A stretch of 64,000 nt of DNA from Rufibacter radiotolerans (GTDB lineage: Bacteria > Bacteroidota > Bacteroidia > Cytophagales > Hymenobacteraceae): contig NZ_CP010777.1 in the NCBI RefSeq assembly GCF_001078055.1, forward strand, positions 4,431,001 through 4,495,000, given 5' to 3'. The notes beneath the pieces were generated by a model. It was not told where the DNA came from. It saw nothing but the letters and a program-made list of their open reading frames with translations, and searched no databases. Shown here one piece after another: positions 7,921 to 15,664 of this stretch (the first letter of the stretch is position 1; each line of letters starts with the position of its first letter). The position numbers and the translations under genes are program-made.

Positions 7921-9333
7921 ATGAGCGTGACCCTTCCGGCTTCCTTTGAGACCCGCATGCAAACCCAGTTGGGCGATGCCTACGCCGCCTTCGCCCAGGC
8001 GCTGGGCCAGGCCTCGCCCATTAGCGTGCGGGTGAACCAGGCCAAGCTGCCCTTGCCCACCGGCCTTACGCCCGTGCCCTGGACCCAGACCGGTTTCTAC
8101 CTGCCCTCTCGGCCCAGCTTTACCCTGGACCCACTGTTGCACGGCGGCGCGTATTACGTGCAGGAAGCCAGTTCCATGTTTCTGGAGCAGGCCCTGCGCC
8201 AAAGCGTTGACTTAAGCGAGCCGTTGGCGGTATTGGATTTGTGCGGTGCGCCCGGCGGAAAGTCCACGCACATTGCTTCGCTTATTTCTCCTGAAAGTTT
8301 GCTGGTCGCCAATGAAGTGATCAAGGCCCGGGCCAATATCCTGGCAGAGAACATCCAGAAATGGGGCAGCGGCAACGTGGTGGTCACCAACAATGATCCC
8401 AGCCATTTGGGGCAGCTGACCGGCTTTTTTGACGTGATGGTGGTAGACGCGCCCTGCTCGGGCGAAGGCATGTTCCGGAAAGACCCAGATGCCATGAACG
8501 AGTGGTCTGAGGCCAACGTGAAACTCTGCTGCGAACGTCAGCGCCGTATCTTAATGGATGTCTGGGACGCGCTCAAGCCCGGCGGCGTTTTGATTTACAG
8601 CACCTGTACCTATAACTTGGAGGAAAACGAGGAGAACCTGGCCTGGCTGGCCCGCCAACAGGAAGCCGAGCCCATTCAGCTGCAGCTGCAACCGGAGTGG
8701 GGCGTGACCGAAACCCAACTGGAAGGCATGCACGGCTACCGCTTCTATCCGCATAAAACCCAGGGCGAAGGCTTCTTCCTGGCCGCTGTGCGGAAAACCG
8801 GTGGTGAGGAAGCCCGCACGTTCAAGAAAAGCAAGCGCCCGTTCCTGGTGCTGGCCTCCAAGCAGGAAAAAGCCCTGGTACAGGACTGGCTCAAAGAACC
8901 GCAGGCCTGGGAACTGGTAAAGCACAAGGAGATTCTGCGGGCCCTGCCCAAAGCCTGGATGCTGGAACTGGAGCAGCTTTACGAGAACCTGCGGGTGGTC
9001 TACGGCGGCATTGAACTGGCCGAGGTCATGAAAAACAACGCCAAGCCCCTGCCCGCCCTGGCCCTCTCCCAACACTTAGCGCCAGATGCTTTCCCGCACG
9101 CGGGGGTAGACCAGGTCACCGCCCTCAAATACCTCCACCGCGAAGACGTGGTGCTGGAAAACTCGGCCAACGGCTGGGTCTTGGTGCAGTTCAATGGCGT
9201 GGCTTTAGGCTGGGGCAAGAAACTGCAGAACCGCGTCAACAACCACTACCCCAAAGAATGGCGCATCAGAATGAGTTTGGATGAGGCGTTGAAAGCGGAG
9301 AATGTAGAAGGGCTATTCACGCTGGGGAAATAG
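7921..9333 (+). CDS. rRNA cytosine-C5 methyltransferase (RsmB/RsmF, NOL1/NOP2/Sun family)
   Basis: A 470-aa SAM-dependent enzyme expected to methylate C5 of a cytosine in 16S rRNA (RsmF-like) or tRNA. Motif I is LDLCGAPGGKSTH, motif IV with one catalytic cysteine is VVDAPCSGEGMFRKD, and motif VI with the second cysteine is YSTCTYNLEENE. The two-cysteine arrangement is the hallmark of RNA m5C methyltransferases. A C-terminal extension of about 170 residues resembles the extra domain of RsmF/YebU proteins. Start 7921 (MSVTLPASFE) was preferred because the promoter element overlaps the longer reading. Confidence 0.92.
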   Translation: MSVTLPASFETRMQTQLGDAYAAFAQALGQASPISVRVNQAKLPLPTGLTPVPWTQTGFYLPSRPSFTLDPLLHGGAYYVQEASSMFLEQALRQSVDLSEPLAVLDLCGAPGGKSTHIASLISPESLLVANEVIKARANILAENIQKWGSGNVVVTNNDPSHLGQLTGFFDVMVVDAPCSGEGMFRKDPDAMNEWSEANVKLCCERQRRILMDVWDALKPGGVLIYSTCTYNLEENEENLAWLARQQEAEPIQLQLQPEWGVTETQLEGMHGYRFYPHKTQGEGFFLAAVRKTGGEEARTFKKSKRPFLVLASKQEKALVQDWLKEPQAWELVKHKEILRALPKAWMLELEQLYENLRVVYGGIELAEVMKNNAKPLPALALSQHLAPDAFPHAGVDQVTALKYLHREDVVLENSANGWVLVQFNGVALGWGKKLQNRVNNHYPKEWRIRMSLDEALKAENVEGLFTLGK

Positions 9334-9383
9334 TAGCAAGTAGCTGTAAATGGGTATCAAGTAGCACGTATCGCGTAGCAAGA
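9333..9383. repeat. Family C short repeat (TAGCA...GTATC type)
   Basis: Contains TAGCAAGTAGC, GGTATCAAGTAGC and CGTATCGCGTAGCA, variants of the family C motif that recurs at 10164, 26313, 54874, 54954 and 56887. It begins at the stop codon of the methyltransferase gene. Confidence 0.6.
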
Positions 9384-9397
9384 TTTATGATTTCCTA

Positions 9398-9431
9398 TTT
9401 TGAGGCTGTTTTCAAGAAAACAGCCTCAAAA
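9398..9431. repeat. Family A palindromic repeat, perfect
   Basis: Arms TTTTGAGGCTGTTTTC and GAAAACAGCCTCAAAA, 16 bp without mismatch, around an AA loop. No T run follows, which is unusual for a terminator. Confidence 0.9.
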
Positions 9432-9467
9432 CAGCCATAACCCAAAATCTATTCCTTAACCCTGACG

Positions 9468-9513
9468 CGAGTTTGTAACTCGTGGCTATAGATGGCGGTA
9501 GTTTGCAACTACC
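9468..9513. repeat. Family D double hairpin
   Basis: Two small perfect hairpins in a row, CGAGTTTGTAACTCG (9468-9482) and GGTAGTTTGCAACTACC (9497-9513), immediately upstream of an AT-rich orphan gene. Similar hairpins occur at 52613-52788, 59017-59079 and 61780-61876. Confidence 0.65.
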
Positions 9514-9583
9514 CTCGCTTTGAAGAAGCGACCATAGGCATTGAAGTTTTAATGCTTAATTTAAAGTCGATTTTGCTATCAAA

Positions 9584-10051
9584 ATGACACAGATGTTGCT
9601 ATTTGTCTATTTCTTATTTTCTGCATTTGTAGCAGAGCAAAAGCCTGATTATGAGCAATTAGCTGTGGAGCATTTCTTCCTAAATGCTCTGCCTGAAAAT
9701 TATCCAGACCTGAAATCTGTAGAATTTAATCCAAGAACGGATACTTCATTATATATAGGCATTGTGATGACCTGTAAACACTGGGAAGAAGAAACCAAGA
9801 AAAAGATCTACGACCAATTGCCTGAAAAGTCAAGGTCATTAAGAATCTCTGAGTCAGGAATTAAGATTAAGAAAGTCAGAAACTGGTCTAACCGGCTTAA
9901 TATAGCTGTATCACCTAGCAGGCAAGTTGGGAATAAGCATTATGTCTCCATAAGTGCCTATAAGAAGCTAAGATTTGTAGACCACTACATATTTGAGTTT
10001 AACCAAGAGGGGCGCATTATAGACATTTGCAAAACGAGTGAAGTAATTTAG
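9584..10051 (+). CDS. AT-rich orphan protein with N-terminal hydrophobic segment, 155 aa
   Basis: The product starts with a short hydrophobic stretch (MLLFVYFLFSAFVA), a likely signal peptide or anchor, followed by a charged globular region of about 135 residues (NPRTDTSLYIG, CKHWEEETKK, HYVSISAYKKLRF). I recognise no family. Codon use is clearly more A/T-rich than in neighbouring genes, and the gene sits between two repeat clusters (families A, C and D upstream; a strong terminator and family C downstream), which suggests recent gain by transfer. The real coding status is supported by the compact terminator right after it. Confidence 0.6.
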   Translation: MTQMLLFVYFLFSAFVAEQKPDYEQLAVEHFFLNALPENYPDLKSVEFNPRTDTSLYIGIVMTCKHWEEETKKKIYDQLPEKSRSLRISESGIKIKKVRNWSNRLNIAVSPSRQVGNKHYVSISAYKKLRFVDHYIFEFNQEGRIIDICKTSEVI

Positions 10052-10096
10052 TTAACAATTTCAGCACTTTATAGCTTCTTTTTACTAAATCCGGAG

Positions 10097-10142
10097 AAAA
10101 CAGGAATCCCGGCAATTCACAAATTGCCGGGATTCCTGTTTT
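10097..10142. terminator. Bidirectional terminator, 21-bp perfect stem
   Basis: Perfect 21-bp arms beginning AAAACAGGAATCCCGG, CACA loop, with A/T runs at both ends. It separates the AT-rich orphan gene from the converging rRNA methyltransferase gene. Confidence 0.9.
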
Positions 10143-10163
10143 CTATCAATTATTATAGGTCTA

Positions 10164-10192
10164 GTTGCCTGATACGCACTACTTGCTACTCC
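10164..10192. repeat. Family C short repeat
   Basis: Contains GATACGCACTACTTGCTAC, nearly identical to the copy at 54963-54981, just past the 3' end of the RlmI-like gene. Confidence 0.65.
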
Positions 10193-11380
10193 TTACTCCA
10201 CATACAGTACCAAGCCCTTTAAATACTCGCCCTCGGGGTGGAAGATGCTGATGGGGTGGTCTGCGGGTTGGGAGAGGTGGTGCATGACCTTGACGTTACG
10301 GCCGGCTTCAATGGCGGCGGCCATGACGGTGCTCTGGAACAGGTATTTGTCTACCACCCCTGAGCAAGAGAAGGTGAAGATGATACCACCGGGCTTGATT
10401 TTGGCAATGGCATCGGCGTTCAGGCGTTTGTAGCCCATGAGCGCGTTGTGGCGTACTTTCTGGCTTTTGGCGAAGGCCGGTGGGTCCAGCACAATCACGT
10501 CATAGAAGTCTTCACGGCCTTTCATGAAATCAAAGGTATCCAGGGCGAAGGCTTCGTGGCGGTCCTGGCCGTGGTTCAGCTCGGCGTTCTGCTCGGTGAG
10601 CACGATCGCTTTTTTGGAGACATCCACGGAGTGCACAACCTTGGCGCCGGCATTGAGGGCGTAGATGGAGAATCCGCCGGTGTAGCAGAAGGTGTTGAGC
10701 ACGGTTTTGCCTTTGGAGTAACGGGCCAGCAGTTCGCGGTTCTCGCGCTGGTCAATGAAGAAACCGGTTTTCTGTCCGGTCACCCAATCCACCAGAAACT
10801 TGTTGCCGTTCTCGGTGACCACATGCGGCACGGCCGTCTCACCAATCAAATAGCCGTTCTGGCCGTGTTCGGTGCCTTTGCCCGGTAGGGTCTCGGCGCT
10901 CTTGTCATACACGGCCGTCAGGGTGCCGTCATATACTTCAATCAGCGCCTGCGCAATCTGCTGACGCACGTGGAACATGCCCACATTGTGCGCCTGCAAG
11001 ACGGCGGTGTTGCCGTACACGTCTACAATGAGGCCGGGTAGGTTATCGCCCTCGGCGAAGATAAGGCGATACACGTCAGTGTCGGGGGTGTCCAGGAAGC
11101 CCTGCTCGCGGCGGTAGTCTACGGCGCGTTGCACCCGGCTTTTCCAGAATGCGTAGTCAGGCTCTATCTCCTCAAAAGAGAAAATACGCACGGCAATGGA
11201 GCCCGGCTGGTAATGGCCAATGCCCAGGAACTCGCGGCGGTTGGTGTACACGGCCACAATGTCGCCCTCCTGAATGCCCTCCTCTATTTTTTTGATAGCC
11301 CCCGAGAAAACCCAGGGGTGGAAGCGTTGGAGCGAAGTTTCTTTGCCTGCGTGCAGTATAATAGAAGGAAGTGTTGCCAT
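10193..11380 (-). CDS. RlmI-like 23S rRNA methyltransferase
   Basis: A 395-aa class I SAM methyltransferase with an N-terminal PUA RNA-binding domain (residues about 5-75; HPWVFSGAI, FLGIGHYQPGS), a middle linker domain, and a C-terminal Rossmann domain with motif I LNTFCYTGGFSIYAL and motif IV VLDPPAFAKS. This architecture matches RlmI (YccW), which methylates C5 of cytosine 1962 in 23S rRNA. The family also includes less characterised RlmK/L-like members, so the exact target nucleotide is inferred. The gene diverges from the M19 dipeptidase. Confidence 0.88.
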   Translation of the reverse strand: MATLPSIILHAGKETSLQRFHPWVFSGAIKKIEEGIQEGDIVAVYTNRREFLGIGHYQPGSIAVRIFSFEEIEPDYAFWKSRVQRAVDYRREQGFLDTPDTDVYRLIFAEGDNLPGLIVDVYGNTAVLQAHNVGMFHVRQQIAQALIEVYDGTLTAVYDKSAETLPGKGTEHGQNGYLIGETAVPHVVTENGNKFLVDWVTGQKTGFFIDQRENRELLARYSKGKTVLNTFCYTGGFSIYALNAGAKVVHSVDVSKKAIVLTEQNAELNHGQDRHEAFALDTFDFMKGREDFYDVIVLDPPAFAKSQKVRHNALMGYKRLNADAIAKIKPGGIIFTFSCSGVVDKYLFQSTVMAAAIEAGRNVKVMHHLSQPADHPISIFHPEGEYLKGLVLYVE

Positions 11381-11548
11381 AGCCCAGGGGTGCGCCGGTT
11401 GAGGTGCGCACGTTTTTGCGTTGTTTTTGCAAAATTCGGCAAAAAATCCGGCTTTGTGGCGAGGGGCTCCCTACTTCTTCGTAAACTACCCCTAAACAAT
11501 ACTTCATTCTCTCAATCTCTCACTCATTCAATCTCTCAATCATCCAAT

Positions 11549-12535
11549 ATGAATCTTCCCGTCATAGACCTGCACTGCGACCTCACCGGTTACCTGGCCT
11601 GGATACCGGGGGCCACCGCCATGGACGTGGACCGCATTGGCTGCGCCATTCCGCACCTGCAGGCGGGCCGGGTACGGCTGCAGACCATGGCCTTCTTCAC
11701 GCCCACCGAACCAGGCAGCGCCGCCTTTACCTTAAAGCAGGCCCATCTGTTCAAGGAAGTATTGCTGCAGAACGAGGAGGTATTTGCCCTAGTGCAGCCA
11801 CAGGAACTGGAGGCTCAGATTATACATGGCGAGCGGGTGGCACTGGTGGCTGCCATTGAGAATGCCTCGGGGTTGGTAGAAGAGGAAGAGCCGCTGGAGC
11901 TGGCGTTTTCCCGGCTGGAGCAAATCTTAACATTGGCCGGACCGCTGCTGTACATCAGCCTCACGCACGTAGACGCCAACCGCTTCTCGGGCGGCAACTT
12001 CACCCCGGGCATCGGCCTGAAGCCAGACGGCGAGGAGCTGCTCTGGTTTCTTAGCGGGAAGCGCATTGCCCTGGACCTGGCCCACACTTCAGACGCCGCC
12101 GCGTTTGATATCTTAACCTTCATTGACCGCCAGAACCTGAACATCCCCATCATCGCCAGCCACTCCAACTTCCGGGAGGTGTATGACAACCCGCGTAACC
12201 TGCCTCTGGAACTGGTGGAGGAGGTGGTGCGCCGCGAAGGTCTGATTGGTGTCAATTTCCTTAAAAAGTTTGTGCACCCCACGCAGCCCGAGGTGTTACT
12301 GGAACATATAAAATATGGGTTTGAACACGCGCCCAAAGCCCTATGTTTCGGGGCAGATTTCTTCCAGGAATCGGGCATTATGGAGGGCGGCGAATCACAT
12401 TTTCACCCGGAGCACCGGAACGCCACCAAATACCAAAGCATCCTCCGGGAACTCGCACAGCAGTACCCCAGGGAGGCGGTAGTTGACCTTAGCTACCGTA
12501 ACGCGCTGAGGTTTCTGCAGCGGCTTTGGGCCTAA
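11549..12535 (+). CDS. Membrane dipeptidase family (M19) protein
   Basis: A 328-aa metallohydrolase of peptidase family M19 (renal dipeptidase), which hydrolyses dipeptides, often with a D-amino acid at the C-terminal position, using a binuclear zinc site. Seen here: the HxD motif at the N-terminus (IDLHCD, His9/Asp11), the bridging glutamate region (VAAIENASGL), histidine in YISLTHVDANRF and in IIASHSNFREVYDNPRNL. No signal peptide, so probably cytosolic. ATG 11549 puts HxD close to the start, as usual; longer readings run back into the RlmI-like gene. The leader (11500-11548) has a pyrimidine-rich CAATCTCTCA direct repeat. Confidence 0.88.
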   Translation: MNLPVIDLHCDLTGYLAWIPGATAMDVDRIGCAIPHLQAGRVRLQTMAFFTPTEPGSAAFTLKQAHLFKEVLLQNEEVFALVQPQELEAQIIHGERVALVAAIENASGLVEEEEPLELAFSRLEQILTLAGPLLYISLTHVDANRFSGGNFTPGIGLKPDGEELLWFLSGKRIALDLAHTSDAAAFDILTFIDRQNLNIPIIASHSNFREVYDNPRNLPLELVEEVVRREGLIGVNFLKKFVHPTQPEVLLEHIKYGFEHAPKALCFGADFFQESGIMEGGESHFHPEHRNATKYQSILRELAQQYPREAVVDLSYRNALRFLQRLWA

Positions 12536-12570
12536 CTTGGTGCCAAGCACAGCCTAAATACTCTCATGAT

Positions 12571-12606
12571 GTTTCAAGCCTGTTTTCTGAAATATAGGCT
12601 TAAAAC
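12571..12606. repeat. Family A palindromic repeat
   Basis: Arms GTTTCAAGCCTGTTTTC / AATATAGGCTTAAAAC, one partly decayed, between the dipeptidase gene and the first MG2/plug gene. Confidence 0.7.
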
Positions 12607-12752
12607 GATATTCAGGACATCCCAAGGTTGAAATCCGCCGGGGGCGAAACAAAGCCGATGTTTTCCTTCTGGGGGGCAGCACAATTCTTCAAAGTTTTAG
12701 TTACATTTAAACACCTAAATTCTATCCAATATTTTTATCCCCTGCCACACCC

Positions 12753-15515
12753 ATGCCCCATCGCGTGAAATCGAGTTACGGCGTCGCCTTCTTCCTCTTA
12801 TTTGCTTTAAGTGCATTTGCTCCCAAGGTCTGGCAGGAAGTAGACATGTTAAAGCGGCTCATTGCCAAGCTTACCCATTTTGAAAGCAATTACCCCCAGG
12901 AGAAAGCCTACCTGCACCTGGACAAGCCCTACTACGCCGCCGGCGAAGACATCTGGTTCAGCGCCTATCTGGTCAACAGCTCAGACCACGCGCCCAGCCC
13001 GTTGAGCAAGGTGCTATACGTGGAGTTGATCAACCCCCAGGATTCCATCTTCCAGCGGGTGGTCCTGAACATGCAGGAAGGGAAAGGGGCCGGGGATTTC
13101 ACCTTGCCAGAGGATATCCCCGAAGGGCTCTACCAACTACGCGCCTACACCAGCTGGATGCAGAACTTCCCTGAAACGTATTTCTTCCACCAGAATATAC
13201 AGGTCTGGAACTCCCGGGAAAGCGACCTGGTGCCAGCGGCCAACTTCTCTTTTAAACGTGCCGGCAAGGGCGACTCCGTGACCGTGCAGCTGGAGTTTGT
13301 GAACCACAAGGCAGAGGCCGCCGGGCAATTACCAGTTTCTTATGTGGTGAAACAAGCTGGTAAAAAATCAGGCCCTCGGAAACTCACTACCAACGCCGCC
13401 GGCAAGACCAAGACCACGTTCTTCCTACCCGACGGCAATGCCCGCCAACTGGCCCAGCTGGAACTGTCCTTGGGCCAGGGAAAAGACAAGGCGCCCGTGG
13501 TTAAAAGCATGTTGGTGCCTTTGCCCACCAATAAACTAGATGTGCAGTTCTTCCCGGAGGGTGGGGCCTTAATAAGCGGCTTCTGGAACAACATCGGTTT
13601 TAAGGCCATAGACGCGCAGGGCCTGGGCCAAGACGTGCAAGGTGCCATCTATGACCAGGCTGGCACCAAAGTAACAGACTTCACTAGCCTCAAATTCGGG
13701 ATGGGCCGCCTGGGGTTCCTGCCAGAGAAAGGCAAGCAATACGAGGCCCGCATCAAAGCCGCCAACGGCACAGAGACCGTGTACCCGCTGCCCCCCGCCC
13801 AGGACAAGGGCGTGGTGATGACTGTAGACAATTCCAAACCTGAGCTGGTGCGCGTGAAATGCTACACAGTAGGCTACGCAGACGGCGCAGGCAAACCCAG
13901 CGGCCTGCACGTGGTGGCCCAGTCCAGGGGAGCAGTGTTCTTCGGGGCCAGCAGCGCCACTGGTAGAGATGTGTTTCAGGTAGATATCCCCCGGGAGAAA
14001 TTCCCCACCGGTATCAGTCAGATTACGCTTTTCAACCAGGCCGGTGAGCCTTTGTCTGAGCGCCTGCTATTTGTGAACCAGAACCAGCAATTGCAAATCT
14101 CCCTCACCTCAGACAAACCCACCTACAAACCCCGTGAGAAAGTGACGTTGCAGCTGCAGGTGAAAGACGCGGCGGGCAACCCGGTAGCAGGTAACTTCTC
14201 CCTGGGCGTGACTGATGCTCATTCCGTGTCCCCAAACCCGTATGCGGCCAACATGGTCTCCTACCTGCAACTGTCCTCAGACCTTCAGGGCTACATTGAA
14301 AACCCGGGCTACTACTTCTCCTCCACCCAGCCAGAGGTGCTGCAGGCCTTAGATAACTTAATGCTCACCCAAGGCTGGCGCCGATTTGTCTGGAAAGAGA
14401 TCCTACAGGACAAATACCCAGCCTTGACGTTCCCATTGGAGCAGGGCCTTTCGGTGAGTGGGGTGGTGACCCGCTACAGCAAGAAGCCCGAGCCGCATGC
14501 CATGGTCACTGTGTTTGATGCAAAAAACATTAAGAACGTGATGATGGGGAAAGCAGACCTGGAAGGCAGATTCTCTGTTCCGCTGCCGCCGCTCACAGAT
14601 TCTTCAAAAGTTGTAGTGCAGACGCGGGACCAAAAAGATAAGACTCAGCTGTTGGTGAACCTTGAGAGTTTTGTGCCGGCGCAGGTTTTCCCTAAGGTAC
14701 CCTATGCCCCTGCTCCCGTTTCCTTGTCAGACCCGCAATGGGCCTACCTGCGTATGAACCGCGAACAACAGAAAGTAGACCAGTCTATGGGCAAAGGGAT
14801 TATGCTGGGCCAGGTGACCATCAGGGGCAGAAGGGACTTGGATGCCAACAAGAGTTTAGCCGACCAGAATACGCTCCACTCGCCACACGAAGTCAGCTAT
14901 TCCGTGAAAACAGATAAATTCCCTCCGGGCATGAGCATTATGAAAAGCCTGATGAGGAGGGTACCTAGCCTGAGTGAGGTAAACGGCGAATATGTGCTAA
15001 GGGGCGTCTCTTCTTTGAACATTGGTGCTGAGGCGGGCAGTGGCCTCTCTAATGAACCCCTATTTATGATTGACGGCATTACCTCTGATGTAAATGGAGT
15101 GGAGAGCCTTACGGAGGTGGATATAGAACGGATTGATGTTCTCATGCCGGGTGCCCCCTCTGCCATTTATGGTACTGCCGGGGTAAACGGTGTTATTTCC
15201 GTGATCTTAAAACGCGGAGCTTCCAAATCAGTGACGTCCAACGCCCGCCTGGAAGGCATTGCTCTCTACAAGGGGCCCCGCTACCAGACTACGCGTGAAT
15301 TCTACATGCCGCGCTATGACAAACCTTCTGAGGTCTACACTCCAGACTGGCGCACCACCATTTTCTGGAACCCTACCGTGAAGACAGACGCCCAGGGCAA
15401 AGCCACGCTCACCTTCTTCGCCGCCGATGCCAAAACCACCTACCGTGCCGTGGTGGAAGGCTTTACCGCCAAAGGGCAACTGGGACAGGCCACAGCCTCC
15501 ATGCAGGTGAAATAA
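12753..15515 (+). CDS. MG2-like / TonB-plug domain protein, paralogue 1
   Basis: A 920-aa exported protein. After a signal peptide (hydrophobic to about residue 25) it has a macroglobulin MG2-like domain (about 47-145; EKAYLHLDKPYYAAGEDIW), more beta-sandwich domains, a carboxypeptidase-regulatory-like domain (about 565-645), then a TonB-receptor plug-like domain (about 715-822; EPLFMIDGITSD, IERIDVLMPG, GVNGVISVILKRG) and a conserved C-terminal domain (TTIFWNPTV, FFAADAKTTYRAVVEGF). No beta-barrel follows the plug, so it is not a transporter itself. It may be a periplasmic or surface partner of TonB receptors or a macroglobulin-like binding protein; the role is unknown. A related 904-aa gene follows in tandem. 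Confidence 0.85.
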   Translation: MPHRVKSSYGVAFFLLFALSAFAPKVWQEVDMLKRLIAKLTHFESNYPQEKAYLHLDKPYYAAGEDIWFSAYLVNSSDHAPSPLSKVLYVELINPQDSIFQRVVLNMQEGKGAGDFTLPEDIPEGLYQLRAYTSWMQNFPETYFFHQNIQVWNSRESDLVPAANFSFKRAGKGDSVTVQLEFVNHKAEAAGQLPVSYVVKQAGKKSGPRKLTTNAAGKTKTTFFLPDGNARQLAQLELSLGQGKDKAPVVKSMLVPLPTNKLDVQFFPEGGALISGFWNNIGFKAIDAQGLGQDVQGAIYDQAGTKVTDFTSLKFGMGRLGFLPEKGKQYEARIKAANGTETVYPLPPAQDKGVVMTVDNSKPELVRVKCYTVGYADGAGKPSGLHVVAQSRGAVFFGASSATGRDVFQVDIPREKFPTGISQITLFNQAGEPLSERLLFVNQNQQLQISLTSDKPTYKPREKVTLQLQVKDAAGNPVAGNFSLGVTDAHSVSPNPYAANMVSYLQLSSDLQGYIENPGYYFSSTQPEVLQALDNLMLTQGWRRFVWKEILQDKYPALTFPLEQGLSVSGVVTRYSKKPEPHAMVTVFDAKNIKNVMMGKADLEGRFSVPLPPLTDSSKVVVQTRDQKDKTQLLVNLESFVPAQVFPKVPYAPAPVSLSDPQWAYLRMNREQQKVDQSMGKGIMLGQVTIRGRRDLDANKSLADQNTLHSPHEVSYSVKTDKFPPGMSIMKSLMRRVPSLSEVNGEYVLRGVSSLNIGAEAGSGLSNEPLFMIDGITSDVNGVESLTEVDIERIDVLMPGAPSAIYGTAGVNGVISVILKRGASKSVTSNARLEGIALYKGPRYQTTREFYMPRYDKPSEVYTPDWRTTIFWNPTVKTDAQGKATLTFFAADAKTTYRAVVEGFTAKGQLGQATASMQVK

Positions 15516-15531
15516 GGAACAGGGCCAATTT

Positions 15532-15571
15532 CTGTTTCGGGGCTGTTTTGGCCAAAACAGCCCCGAAACAG
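15532..15571. repeat. Family A repeat, 40-bp perfect palindrome
   Basis: Arms of 20 bp (CTGTTTCGGGGCTGTTTTGG and its complement) meet with no loop. It separates the two tandem MG2/plug paralogues. The GGGGC/GCCCC inner pairs differ from the AAGGC/GCCTT of other copies yet still pair. Confidence 0.9.
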
Positions 15572-15664
15572 CTGGTTATCAGTTGCCTGCCAGAAAGATG
15601 GCTTTAAACCCTTGCGCTGTTACCGCATCTAACTCCCTGAACTCAAAAAGCTACTTCCCCGGCC

